Positions 7,681 through 16,043 of a stretch of 64,000 bases of DNA are shown here, in pieces. Source of the DNA: Euryarchaeota archaeon Ods02 (GTDB lineage: Archaea > Halobacteriota > Halobacteria > Halobacteriales > Halorutilaceae); the NCBI GenBank assembly GCA_028751075.1, contig JAQZDA010000005.1, positions 55,071 through 119,070 on the forward strand. The letters run 5' to 3'. Every line of letters begins with the position of its first letter. Positions within the stretch are counted from its first letter, which is position 1. The notes beneath the pieces were generated by a model. That model was not told where the DNA came from. It ran no database searches and saw only the letters and a program-made list of their open reading frames with translations. A program made the position numbers and the translations under genes.

Positions 7681-7916
7681 GCCATCAATGACGACTGAGA
7701 TGCAACTCAAACTGCCGGTTTAAACCGCCTGATCGCTGACCGTTCGGTGACGTTGTACCTTCATCCCTACGCCGTTCGTCGGTTATTACACGGGGGTTCT
7801 CGTGGGGTCGACGACTGTGTGAGCAGGTCTGATGGCGGGTCGGAGAGAGGATGCAGTCGGTCGGTTCAGGGTTCTCTCGCGCCCGACGGCTTGGAGGACA
7901 GAGGTGGGTGGTTACG

Positions 7917-8855
7917 TCATCCCTCTTCCCAGACGGGTAACGGCTCCCCCTCCGTGATGGGTTCCTCCGCCACCCTGCGGTCGTGTAGCACGCAGGCGGA
8001 TGTGGCGAGTAGTGCGGCGACGGCTCCCGCGGCGCCGACGGGGGAGACGAGGATGTCGCTGGCGCCTGCGCCGGTGAGGAGTATCAGGTAGAGGGAGCCG
8101 ACTCCGTTGAAGGAGCCGTGGAGGAAGGCGGCGGCGAAGACGGAGTTCGCGCGCACCGTGACGTAGGTGTACACCGGGGTGACGGCGGTCACCGCCGCCG
8201 TCATCACGAAGACGCCGAGAACTGGGTGTTCGGGGAAGTTGTGACCCTGGAGGACAAGGGGTGCGTGCCAGAAACCCCAGATAACTCCAGTCACAAGCGA
8301 GACCTTCCAGAAACCAAGTGTAGCGAGTTCGTTCAGCATGAGCCCTCGCCAGCCGAGCTCCTCGCCCAGCGCGGCGACGGCGTTCACCGTCAAGCCGGCG
8401 AGCAACCCCTGTAGCACGAACAACGCGGCCGGCGGAACCGGAAGCGCGTCGAGGGCAGCGAGAGCTTCCTGTATCTGTTCCTCCGTGAGCCCTGCGTCCT
8501 CGAGGAAGGCTGTGTAGTCGGTGGTATACGACACCTCCGGCAGCAAGGTCGCGACCGCCACCGTCACCGCTAGCAAGGCGACGGGTAACAGCCACGCAAG
8601 CGCCAGCCACCGTACTCTGCCGAGGCGGACGCCGAGCTCCCGTCGGATGGAGCGGTCGTACTGGCGGTAGACGATGATGGCTGCGACGGCGGGCGCCCAC
8701 ATGTAGACTGCTACCAAGAGGAGAGACCCCGCGACAGACGTTATCTCGACGTCGCTGAGGTAGAACATTATGGCGCCTGTCCAGGAGATAGCGAACGCGA
8801 GCACGAGGAACAGAGATAGAACCCGTCTATCGACCTCCGACATCTGTTCAGCCAT
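7917..8855 (-). CDS. CPBP-family intramembrane metalloprotease
   Basis: 312 residues with many hydrophobic segments. The CPBP (CAAX protease/Abi) motifs are present in order: GEELGWRGLMLNEL near residue 166, WGFWHAPLV near 195, and AFLHGSFNG near 245, supplying the Glu-Glu, His and His/Asn residues of the active site. Members of this family cleave prenylated or signal peptides or process bacteriocin-like peptides; the archaeal substrate is unknown. Starts at ATG 8855, with an A/T-rich box (GAGTAAAAGT) about 33 nt upstream. An ATG five codons in is an alternative. Divergent from the site-2 protease gene. Confidence 0.88.
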   Translation of the reverse strand: MAEQMSEVDRRVLSLFLVLAFAISWTGAIMFYLSDVEITSVAGSLLLVAVYMWAPAVAAIIVYRQYDRSIRRELGVRLGRVRWLALAWLLPVALLAVTVAVATLLPEVSYTTDYTAFLEDAGLTEEQIQEALAALDALPVPPAALFVLQGLLAGLTVNAVAALGEELGWRGLMLNELATLGFWKVSLVTGVIWGFWHAPLVLQGHNFPEHPVLGVFVMTAAVTAVTPVYTYVTVRANSVFAAAFLHGSFNGVGSLYLILLTGAGASDILVSPVGAAGAVAALLATSACVLHDRRVAEEPITEGEPLPVWEEG

Positions 8856-8952
8856 AGGTATCGTAAGGAGCTGCTAACGGGATTACTTTTACTCAGCCGA
8901 TAGAGTCACCCCCTCCCCCCACCCGCTCTCGTTCGACGTTGTTCGAGCCCGT

Positions 8953-8960
8953 GTTTTTAA
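8953..8960 (+). promoter_or_regulatory. Box A of the site-2 protease gene
   Basis: TTTTTAAC, centred 28 nt before ATG 8985; argues for that start over the GTG at 8967. Confidence 0.6.
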
Positions 8961-8984
8961 CCTGCGGTGCACCAACCCCGTGGT

Positions 8985-10163
8985 ATGCGTAACTACACCG
9001 TCGGCAGGATCTGGGGTATCCCCATCCGGTTGAACATCTCGCTACTGGTGTTCCTCCCGATACTCGCCTACCTCATCGGAAGCGGTCAGCAGCTGGAGCT
9101 TTACGGCGGCTTCATCGCCGACCTCGCGGGACAGGATCTGGAGGTCGGGGCTCTAAGGGAGGCAAGGTGGACGATAGGTGTGCTCGCCGCAGTCGGCCTG
9201 TTCGCCGGCGTCCTCCTACACGAGCTCGGGCATTCGTACGTCGCACTGCGTTACGGCATCGGAATCAGCTCGATCACGCTGTGGATATTCGGCGGCGTCG
9301 CCGCCTTGGACCGCATCCCGGAGGAGTGGAACCGGGAGTTCTGGATAGCGGTCGCCGGCCCCGTCGTCAGCGTCGCCGTCGGCGTCGTCTGCCTCCTCTC
9401 GCTGCCGTTCCTACCCGCCGGCTACCCCGTGCTCCTGTTTGTCGTCGGCTGGCTCGGCGTCGTGAACATCGTGCTCGCGGTGTTCAACCTACTGCCGGCG
9501 TTCCCCATGGACGGCGGACGCATCCTCCGCGCGTTGCTCGCCCGCAGCATGCCGCGTGCGCGGGCGACCAACGTCGCCGCCAACGTCGGCGTCGGCTTCA
9601 GCTTCGTCTTCATCGTCTTCGGAGCGCTCGCGTTCAACATCATACTCATCCTCATCGGGTTCTTCGTCTACCTGGCGGCGAAGAACGAGGCCCGCGTCAC
9701 CGCGATAGCGGAGGCGCTCGACGGCTTCACCGTCGGCGACGTCGTCACCCGGAGCCCGCGGACCATCGACGCTGACGCCTCGCTGGAGGAGCTCGCCGAC
9801 AGGGTGTTGGACAGCCGTGCGACGTCGTTCACCGTCGTCGACGACGGAGAGTACGTCGGCTTCGTCAACCTCGACCACGGGATACGGAAGGTGGGGCACG
9901 ACGAAAGGGCGACGACGAAGGTGAGGGACGTCATGACGTCCTCCGACGTCGTCTTAGACGCTGGCTCTCCGGCGTTCGACGGCTACGTCGAGATAGCGAC
10001 GGCTCGCGCCGACCACGCCGTAGTCGAACGCGATGGTGAAACCGTAGGTCTCGTAGGATTAGGGGACTTCTACGAGGTCATGCAGATAGCGTCGTTGGGC
10101 GTCGGGAAACGCGAGGAGATGCCGGAGGAACACGTGAAGAAGCTAGAGCGTGGTTACGTCTGA
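8985..10163 (+). CDS. Site-2-type intramembrane zinc protease with CBS domains
   Basis: 392 residues. Membrane-embedded M50 protease: zinc motif HELGHS at about residues 79-84 and the third ligand in NLLPAFPMDGGRILR near 170-185, with several hydrophobic helices. A pair of CBS domains follows from about residue 245 (FTVGDVVTRSPRTIDADAS and VRDVMTSSDVVLDAG), which in relatives sense adenine nucleotides and gate activity. It may release membrane-tethered regulators. Start chosen from the box A spacing. Upstream and divergent is another intramembrane protease (CPBP). Confidence 0.92.
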   Translation: MRNYTVGRIWGIPIRLNISLLVFLPILAYLIGSGQQLELYGGFIADLAGQDLEVGALREARWTIGVLAAVGLFAGVLLHELGHSYVALRYGIGISSITLWIFGGVAALDRIPEEWNREFWIAVAGPVVSVAVGVVCLLSLPFLPAGYPVLLFVVGWLGVVNIVLAVFNLLPAFPMDGGRILRALLARSMPRARATNVAANVGVGFSFVFIVFGALAFNIILILIGFFVYLAAKNEARVTAIAEALDGFTVGDVVTRSPRTIDADASLEELADRVLDSRATSFTVVDDGEYVGFVNLDHGIRKVGHDERATTKVRDVMTSSDVVLDAGSPAFDGYVEIATARADHAVVERDGETVGLVGLGDFYEVMQIASLGVGKREEMPEEHVKKLERGYV

Positions 10164-10233
10164 ACTCCCCCACCCCTGCGAGTGAGCTAACTGTTCAGCG
10201 CTGAATGAGTCGATAGATATGGCTACCCTGTTG

Positions 10234-10241
10234 GTTTATTG
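10234..10241 (+). promoter_or_regulatory. Box A of the DASS transporter gene
   Basis: GTTTATTG, centred about 26 nt before ATG 10264. Confidence 0.55.
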
Positions 10242-10263
10242 ACCTTCCATCCAGAGAGTGTAC

Positions 10264-11793
10264 ATGGTCGACCGTCCACGGCTCTCCGTCTCCACAGCTG
10301 GGCTTCTGCTAGGGCCGGTCTCCTTCGCTTTGTTGCTCGGCTTCGAACCCCTGGGTCTTGTGGGTCGGGAGAACGCGGCGGTCGCGGTGACCTCCTGGGT
10401 GGTTCTGTGGTGGGTGACGGAGGCGGCTCCGATACCTGTGACGAGCTTGCTTCCGTTCGTCTTGTTCCCCGCCGCCGGCGTCGTCGACGTGTCGACGGCG
10501 GCAGCGCCGTACGCCGACCCCGTGGTGTTCCTCCTTCTCGGCGGCTTCCTGCTGGCGTTGACCGTCGAACGATGGAACCTCCATCACAGGCTGTCGCTCC
10601 ACGTCATCCACAAGGTCGGCACCAGCGCTTCGATGCTGGTGCTCGGTTTCATGCTGGCGACGGCGTTCCTCTCGATGTGGATCTCGAACACGGCAACGGC
10701 GATGATGATGGTGCCTATCGGCGCCGCCGTTATCGTGGAGGTGTCGGCGGTCAGCGGCAGGAGGAAGCCGCCGCTGTCCCGGGAGGACATCGAGGAGCCG
10801 AACGCCGTTGACGACGTAGAATCGGAGCTAGTGCACCCTGTAGACGAGGACCCCGACGCTCTGCCGAACACGTCGTTCGGCCTCGCGTTGATGCTGGGTA
10901 TCGCGTACGGAGCGTCCGTCGGCGGTGCCGCCACCCTCATCGGTAGTCCGCCGAACGCTGTTCTCGCGGGTGTCGCCAGCGACAGCCTCGGCGTCTCCAT
11001 CGGCTTCCTCGAGTGGATGCTCGTCGGCGTACCGCTCGCGGTCGTGTTCCTCGCGGTCACGTGGCTGACGCTCGTCTTCGTCCTGAAGCCCCGGGTCGAC
11101 CGGTTGCCCGGCCGCGACGACGTAGTGCGTATGCAGCTGGAGGAGCTGGGTGGGATGACGACGGGGGAGCGACGTGCGCTCGCGGTGTTCGCGTTCGTGG
11201 CGGCTGCGTGGGTTCTCAGGCCGTTCGCGATAGAGCCGTTCTTCCCTCAGGTCACGGACGCGATGATAGCGGTGGCGGGCGGGGTGCTCGTGTTCCTCGT
11301 TCCCGTAGACGACACCCGTCTGCTGACGTGGGAGTACAGCAGCCGTCTCCCCTGGGGTGTGCTTCTGCTGCTGGGTGCGGGTTTCTCGATAGCGCGGGCG
11401 TTCCGCGAGACCGGAGTCGACGACAGCATCGCCGAAGCGATAGCGGCGCTCGGGGTCACGGAGGCGGCGTGGATGGTGCTGCTGGTGACGTCGACGGTGA
11501 TAGTGCTCACTAACGTCACCTCGAACACGGCGACCGCTGCGTTGTTCATGCCCATCGCCGCCAGCGTAGCGGTCGCCGTCGGACTTCCGCCGCTCACCCT
11601 GATGGCTGCGGCGGCGTTCGCCGCGTCCTACGCCTTCGTCCTACCCGTCGCCACGGCGCCGAACGCCATCGTCTTCGGCACCGGATATATGACGATTCCC
11701 GAGATGGCGAAGATCGGATTGCTGTTGACGGCTCCCGCCGTCCTCGCTATCTCGGCTTTCGCATTGTACTGGATTCCACTGGTCTGGAGCTGA
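10264..11793 (+). CDS. DASS-family sodium-coupled anion/dicarboxylate transporter
   Basis: 509 residues, polytopic. Both diagnostic Ser-Asn-Thr sodium motifs are visible: MWISNTATAMMMVP near residue 140 and VTSNTATAALFMPI near 420, each in its own inverted repeat, with SPPNAVLAG between. An acidic hydrophilic loop separates the repeats near residue 165-200. The family imports dicarboxylates, citrate or sulfate with Na+; a TCA-cycle acid would suit the aconitase nearby, but the substrate cannot be read. Start at ATG 10264 rather than the GTG at 10258, from the box A position. Confidence 0.9.
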   Translation: MVDRPRLSVSTAGLLLGPVSFALLLGFEPLGLVGRENAAVAVTSWVVLWWVTEAAPIPVTSLLPFVLFPAAGVVDVSTAAAPYADPVVFLLLGGFLLALTVERWNLHHRLSLHVIHKVGTSASMLVLGFMLATAFLSMWISNTATAMMMVPIGAAVIVEVSAVSGRRKPPLSREDIEEPNAVDDVESELVHPVDEDPDALPNTSFGLALMLGIAYGASVGGAATLIGSPPNAVLAGVASDSLGVSIGFLEWMLVGVPLAVVFLAVTWLTLVFVLKPRVDRLPGRDDVVRMQLEELGGMTTGERRALAVFAFVAAAWVLRPFAIEPFFPQVTDAMIAVAGGVLVFLVPVDDTRLLTWEYSSRLPWGVLLLLGAGFSIARAFRETGVDDSIAEAIAALGVTEAAWMVLLVTSTVIVLTNVTSNTATAALFMPIAASVAVAVGLPPLTLMAAAAFAASYAFVLPVATAPNAIVFGTGYMTIPEMAKIGLLLTAPAVLAISAFALYWIPLVWS

Positions 11794-11823
11794 CGTCCAC
11801 TAGCTCGGTCGGGCGAGAGCTCG

Positions 11824-13245
11824 TTACTCTACTCGTTCACGTCGTCGGAGGCGGAGCTGTCGTAGGAGGTACGCCGTGAGAGTCAGGATGGCGAGGACTC
11901 CGACGGCGGCGAGCGCGGTCTCCCCTCCTGTTAACGTGGCGGCGTCCGGCAGCCGTTTCCACGGCCGGAGTCCGACGGCTCCTACTGCGCTGGCGGCGGT
12001 CACCGTCGCGAGCACGAGGGGGACCACGTACTTCACGAGCACGAGGACGGCTCCGTCTCCTACCTGGTTCTCGACGACTTCGTCGTCCTGCCGCCATGCG
12101 AAGACGTAGATGATGGCGACTGCGCCGATGGGGAGGCCGTAGGCTCCGACGCTGGCGTCGAGGACGTCGAGGAACGGTCTTCCGAGGAGCTGGAGGTCGA
12201 CGGCGGTGTAGCTTAGGGCGGAGGGCAGACCGGCGGCGAGGACGACGGCGGTGGTTACTGCGCTGGCTTTACGGCGGCTCCAGCCGGTGGAGCGCATCAC
12301 TCCGGCGACGCCGACCTCGAGCATCGACACCGACGGGGCGATGGCGGCGAAGAACAGCAACCCGAAGAACAGGACGGCGACGACACCGCCGAACGCCATC
12401 GAGTCGAACGCCGCCGGCAGGGTTGAGAACGCGAGCTCGGTGCCGGCGGTGGGTGGGACGCCGAAGGTGAAGACGACGCTGAATATCACGACGCCGGCGA
12501 GCACTGCTACGAGGAGGTCGGCGGCGGCGATGGCGGCGGCGGATCGTGGGACGTCGGCGTCAGTGGAGAGGTAGCTGCCGTAGGTGAGGAGGACGCCCAT
12601 GCCGACGCTGAAGCTGAAGAACACCTGTCCGAAAGCCGCGCTCCAGATCCGGGGTTCCGAGAGCACGGTGAAGTCAGGGGTGAGGAAGAACCTGAGGCCG
12701 TCCTGGAACCCCGGAAGGGTGGCGGCGTAGCCTACGAGGCCGAGGAGGACGACGAAGGTCAGGGGGATTAGTATCTTCGCCATGCGTTCGATGCCGCTCT
12801 GTACTCCGAGGGTGACGATGGCTCCGACGGCGACCGCGGAGAACACGAAGTACGCGACCGGCTGCATCCCCGAGGTGAAGGCGGTGAAGGACGCGGTGTC
12901 GCCGGTGGCTGAGGTGAGGAAGAACGCGAGCACCCAGCCGGTGATGACGAGGTAGTAGCTGAGGACGGCGAGGACGCTGCCGCCGACGAACCATCCGAGC
13001 ACCTCGTACCGACGGTGGACCTGTCGGAACGCGGTGACGACGTCGGCTTTCAGGCTGCGTCCCACGGATATCTCGAAGATCAACAGCGGCAGCGCGAACG
13101 CTGCGGCGGCTATGAGGTAGGGCACGAGGTAGGCGCCGCCGCCGTTCTGTCCAACGACGGCGGGGAACCGCCAGATGTTGCCGAGTCCTACTGCTGCGCC
13201 TATGGCGGCGAGGACGAAGCCGACGCGGCTGCTCCACTGCTCCAT
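11824..13245 (-). CDS. NSS-family sodium-dependent amino acid transporter
   Basis: About 473 residues from ATG 13245 (MEQWSSRVGFVLAAIGAAVG). The LeuT-type first helix GLGNIWRFPAVVGQNGGGAYL carries the unwound sodium/substrate segment. Further helices follow, including FSFSVGMGVLLTYGSYL, which matches the sodium-binding part of helix 6/7. Imports an amino acid or related amine with Na+. A TTG further upstream (13272) would add nine residues but is not convincing. Convergent with the DASS gene, divergent from the CDGSH gene. Substrate unknown. Confidence 0.9.
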   Translation of the reverse strand: MEQWSSRVGFVLAAIGAAVGLGNIWRFPAVVGQNGGGAYLVPYLIAAAAFALPLLIFEISVGRSLKADVVTAFRQVHRRYEVLGWFVGGSVLAVLSYYLVITGWVLAFFLTSATGDTASFTAFTSGMQPVAYFVFSAVAVGAIVTLGVQSGIERMAKILIPLTFVVLLGLVGYAATLPGFQDGLRFFLTPDFTVLSEPRIWSAAFGQVFFSFSVGMGVLLTYGSYLSTDADVPRSAAAIAAADLLVAVLAGVVIFSVVFTFGVPPTAGTELAFSTLPAAFDSMAFGGVVAVLFFGLLFFAAIAPSVSMLEVGVAGVMRSTGWSRRKASAVTTAVVLAAGLPSALSYTAVDLQLLGRPFLDVLDASVGAYGLPIGAVAIIYVFAWRQDDEVVENQVGDGAVLVLVKYVVPLVLATVTAASAVGAVGLRPWKRLPDAATLTGGETALAAVGVLAILTLTAYLLRQLRLRRRERVE

Positions 13246-13327
13246 GTGATGGTTCTCCACCGCTGGGTTCAAGTATCCGTCGTGTCCCGTGACCCCGCAG
13301 CTGGTGGTTCACCACTTCCGGTGCGAA

Positions 13328-13336
13328 CTATTATTG
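13328..13336 (+). promoter_or_regulatory. Box A of the CDGSH gene
   Basis: CTATTATTG, centred 27 nt before ATG 13359. Confidence 0.55.
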
Positions 13337-13358
13337 ACCTCGCCGCCGTGGTTGGTGT

Positions 13359-13571
13359 ATGGCTCGTGAGATAGTCAGTGACGCCGAGGGACCGTACGTG
13401 ATCGACGAGGACGAGCTCGAGGAACATGGCGGCACCATCGCGATATGTCAGTGCGGGCTTTCGGGCAACAAGCCCTACTGCGACGGCAGCCACCAGAGCT
13501 GCGCGGACGAGGAGGAGGGAGTTGTCTACAGGTACGAGGACGGGGAACGTAGCGAGGTCGGCGAGCTGTAG
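13359..13571 (+). CDS. CDGSH iron-sulfur domain protein
   Basis: 70 residues; essentially one CDGSH domain. The cluster motif [17 protein letters not shown] gives the three Cys and one His ligands of a [2Fe-2S] cluster. No membrane anchor, so cytosolic. Archaeal members are thought to be electron or cluster carriers. Leaderless from the box A at 13328-13336. No obvious operon partner. Confidence 0.92.
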   Translation: MAREIVSDAEGPYVIDEDELEEHGGTIAICQCGLSGNKPYCDGSHQSCADEEEGVVYRYEDGERSEVGEL

Positions 13572-13736
13572 CTTTACAGCTTCGGGTTACGCTGACGTGT
13601 TTCGAGGTCTTCGGCAGGAAAGAACACGGGGTGTGGGACCCCGTTTAGGACTCCCGTTACGGGTCAGAGGCGACAGCAGGTGATCCAGTAGAATACGGGG
13701 GCTGCTGAGGCTACCACAGTATCGGTCTGCAGGCTC

Positions 13737-13970
13737 CTAGGTCTCGGCGACCACCTCCCCGTCGGCGGCGGCCCTGGCAGATGGCTCCGCCACCCCCAGG
13801 GTTTTCCGGCAGTCACGGCAGACCTCCGTGCGTTCTTCGTCCGTCAGGGCGCTGTAGATGTACTCGATCTTCCGGCTCTCCCGCGACGTCGGTGGCGCGG
13901 AAGCTGCTCGGCCGCCGGTTAGCCGTCGGAGCGTCCGGTAGACGCCGCAGGTGGGGCAGCGGTCCGGCAT
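13737..13970 (-). CDS. Small zinc-ribbon protein
   Basis: 77 residues starting MPDRCPTCGVYRTLRRL. Two CxxC pairs (CPTC and CRDC) about 48 residues apart suggest a zinc ribbon or knuckle; the middle part is helical and charged. Not recognised as a named family. It is preceded at 5 nt by a strong GC hairpin that holds its Shine-Dalgarno-like GGAGG, and lies 73 nt downstream of another small zinc-ribbon gene on the same strand, so the two are probably co-transcribed. Confidence 0.65.
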   Translation of the reverse strand: MPDRCPTCGVYRTLRRLTGGRAASAPPTSRESRKIEYIYSALTDEERTEVCRDCRKTLGVAEPSARAAADGEVVAET

Positions 13971-13974
13971 CAGA

Positions 13975-13993
13975 GCCCCCTCCTGTAGGGGGC
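13975..13993 (-). promoter_or_regulatory. Hairpin sequestering a Shine-Dalgarno-like site
   Basis: Inverted repeat GCCCCCT-ACAGG-AGGGGGC on the reverse strand, four bases before ATG 13970. The GGAGG that could pair with 16S rRNA runs from loop into the 3' arm. Confidence 0.45.
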
Positions 13994-14043
13994 GTCCGGA
14001 CGGCTGGTGCGGGGAGCCGGTGAAACCGATGGTGAGCCCGGCA

Positions 14044-14211
14044 TCAGGGACTCCCGGTGTAGCTGGAGCCGCAGCTGTGGCACCTGCTCTCCTGGTGCTC
14101 TGGATCCCAGACTATCGCTCCTTCGCCGCAGCTCTCGCACGCCATGTAGGTGGCGCTGCGGAACGCGGGTGAACCGTGCTTCGCGTCGGTGGAGTGTCCT
14201 TTCACACTCAT
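14044..14211 (-). CDS. Very small zinc-ribbon protein
   Basis: 55 residues from ATG 14211 (MSVKGHSTDAKHGSPAF). Two CxxC pairs, CESC and CHSC, about 20 residues apart, form a classic zinc-ribbon knuckle pair in the C-terminal half (EHQESRCHSCGSSYTG). Box A TTTATTA on the reverse strand lies about 30 nt upstream (14238-14244). Codon pattern is like the neighbours and homologous-looking small proteins are common in haloarchaea. Probably heads a two-gene unit with the 77-residue zinc-ribbon gene downstream. Role unknown. Confidence 0.65.
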   Translation of the reverse strand: MSVKGHSTDAKHGSPAFRSATYMACESCGEGAIVWDPEHQESRCHSCGSSYTGSP

Positions 14212-14539
14212 CAGTTCGTCCAAGGAGCGCAGGGGTAATAAAGTTTGCTTACGTCCAGCTATTTGTCATATACTGTAGTGTGTATAGCGGTATTACGTCT
14301 AAGTCACATGTTCCGTTAGCTTTTTCGTCATATTACTGTGTGTACGTGTGGTCATGGTCGTATGTTCGCTGTGTTAACCGGTGGCGGGCTTTCTAACTGA
14401 AAACCTCACCATCTTTCACGCGTTCGTTAGACATCCATAGTGAACTCTATCTGTCTCGCTGAGAAGAGGTGTTCCGATGGTCAGGACGGGGTCGAGACGG
14501 CGTCCGCACGCGCCGTCGGCGGGGGGACGTCGAGAGACG
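14212..14539. other. AT-richer intergenic region without a gene
   Basis: About 330 bp. It holds the box A of the 55-residue zinc-ribbon gene near its left end. The rest (14250-14460) is noticeably AT-rich with TATTACGTC and TCATATTACTG motifs but no convincing ORF, RNA fold or repeat. The part from 14470 overlaps only antisense frames of nadE. Confidence 0.5.
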
Positions 14540-15634
14540 TCAGCCGCCGTCGAAGCCCGCCGTGGTGTCGTATCCGAGGCCTTCGAGAAGCCGGCGTACG
14601 CGTTCCTCGGAGTAAGCTATCTCGAAGCTTCGTTCGACGTAGTCCACCACGAGCTCCGGCGTCCACCGGCGGGCGTCGTAGCCCTCCTCCGCGGGAGGGT
14701 CGGCGAGGACGCCCATGACGTGCCGGAGCTGTCGTTCGTCGAGAGAGCCGTCGCCGCCGTCTGTGGAGTTCGCGGACTCCACCCTCGTCCTCCGCGAGAC
14801 GCCGTACGTCAGCGGCGTCGGCGGCGGCGTGCGCTTGTGTTCGTTCTCCTCCAACATCTCGACGACGTCCTCCAGCTCTTCGACGTCGACTCCGGCTTCG
14901 TCGGCTACGTCCTCCATCGGTAGCTGGCGGTCGACGTAGAGGTTGAGCACCCGGTCGATCTCCTCGTAAGGGAGGCCTAGCTCCGATTCGTCGCTCTGAC
15001 CCCCCCAGAGGCCGGCGGTCGGCGGCTTCCCCACTATCTTGTCCGGCACCCCGAGGTGCCGGGCGAGTCCGCGGACCTCGGTCTTGTAGAGGTCGCCGAT
15101 GGGTAGGATGTCGGCGGCTCCGTCGCCGTGCTTGGTATAGTACCCGAGCAAGAGCTCGGAGCGGTTGCCGGTGCCCACCACGAGGCTGTCGTGGATGCTG
15201 GCCTGGCTGTAGAGCAACGCCATACGCAGTCGCGCGGCGGCGTTTCCTTCCATGAGCCTGCGTTCTTCCTCTTCGAGGGTTCGACCGGTGGTGACCTCGG
15301 CGGTGTCGGCGAACCGGTCGACGAGACCCTGTATCTCGACGCTGCGGAAGCCTACGTCTAGCTTGTCCGCGACCTCCTCGGCGTCACGCATGTTCTCGTA
15401 GCGGTTGGCGGCTGCGGGGAACGAGTACGCCTGTACGTTCTCGCTGCCGACCGCTCGGACGGCGATGTGTGCGGCGACCGTGGAGTCGATGCCTCCGCTG
15501 ACTCCTACGACCACGCCTTCCGCGCCGGCTTCCTCGACGGCTGTGGCGACGAACCCTACGGCTCTCCGCCTTAGCTCGTCGTAGCTCGTGTGGAACGTCG
15601 TATCTCTATCTGTCTTCTGTTCTCTTTCTGTCAT
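14540..15634 (-). CDS. nadE: Ammonia-type NAD+ synthase with C-terminal winged-helix-like extension
   Basis: Last step of NAD+ biosynthesis: amidation of deamido-NAD+ with ammonia. 364 residues. Seen: P-loop VVGVSGGIDSTVAAHIA near residue 42, GTGNRSELLLGYYTKHGDGAADILPIGDLYKT near 155, and KPPTAGLWGGQSDESELG near 205. The core normally ends near residue 270. Here about 85 more residues follow, with an acidic linker and a segment WTPELVVDYVERSFEIAYSEERVRRLLEGLGY-like in pattern to transposase/regulator winged helices. No glutaminase domain is present, so it depends on free ammonia, which fits the glnK-amtB neighbours. Confidence 0.93.
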   Translation of the reverse strand: MTEREQKTDRDTTFHTSYDELRRRAVGFVATAVEEAGAEGVVVGVSGGIDSTVAAHIAVRAVGSENVQAYSFPAAANRYENMRDAEEVADKLDVGFRSVEIQGLVDRFADTAEVTTGRTLEEEERRLMEGNAAARLRMALLYSQASIHDSLVVGTGNRSELLLGYYTKHGDGAADILPIGDLYKTEVRGLARHLGVPDKIVGKPPTAGLWGGQSDESELGLPYEEIDRVLNLYVDRQLPMEDVADEAGVDVEELEDVVEMLEENEHKRTPPPTPLTYGVSRRTRVESANSTDGGDGSLDERQLRHVMGVLADPPAEEGYDARRWTPELVVDYVERSFEIAYSEERVRRLLEGLGYDTTAGFDGG

Positions 15635-15683
15635 ATCTTTCTCTCTTCCGGCAGGGAGAACACGGTTGTTGGCCGCGTGGGTG

Positions 15684-16043
15684 CTATACGGCGTCTGCTC
15701 CGCTGTCGCCGGTGCGCACCTGTACGGCGTCGGTGACGGGTAGGACGAATATCTTGCCGTCTCCGGGTTCGCCGGTGTGCGCGGCCTCCTGGATAGCTTC
15801 GACGACGTCGTCTGCGGGGACGTCGGCGACCACGCACTCCACCTTCGCCTTCTGATGGAGGTCGATGCTGTACTCCTCGCCTCTCCATCGGCTGGTCTTC
15901 GCGGGCTGGCTGCCGCGGCCGCTGACGTTGGTCACGGTCATGTGCGGCGCTCCAGCCTCGACGAGGGCTTTCTTGACGTCTCCGAGCTTCTCCTGACGGA
16001 TCATCGCCATCACGAGCTCGAGCTCGGTGTCTCCGTCAGTCAT
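15684..16043 (-). CDS. glnK: P-II nitrogen regulatory protein
   Basis: 119 residues. Binds 2-oxoglutarate and ATP/ADP and blocks AmtB or tunes GlnA. Seen: N-terminal [21 protein letters not shown]-loop with [11 protein letters not shown] (Tyr-51 equivalent kept), and C-terminal [23 protein letters not shown] at 16043 overlaps the last 8 bases of amtB, so the pair is translationally coupled in the usual amtB-glnK order. Confidence 0.96.
   Translation of the reverse strand: MTDGDTELELVMAMIRQEKLGDVKKALVEAGAPHMTVTNVSGRGSQPAKTSRWRGEEYSIDLHQKAKVECVVADVPADDVVEAIQEAAHTGEPGDGKIFVLPVTDAVQVRTGDSGADAV

Noticed and set aside
14440..14939. Forward ORFs over the end of nadE
   Set aside because: Shadows of the reverse-strand gene, Arg- or Ser-rich.
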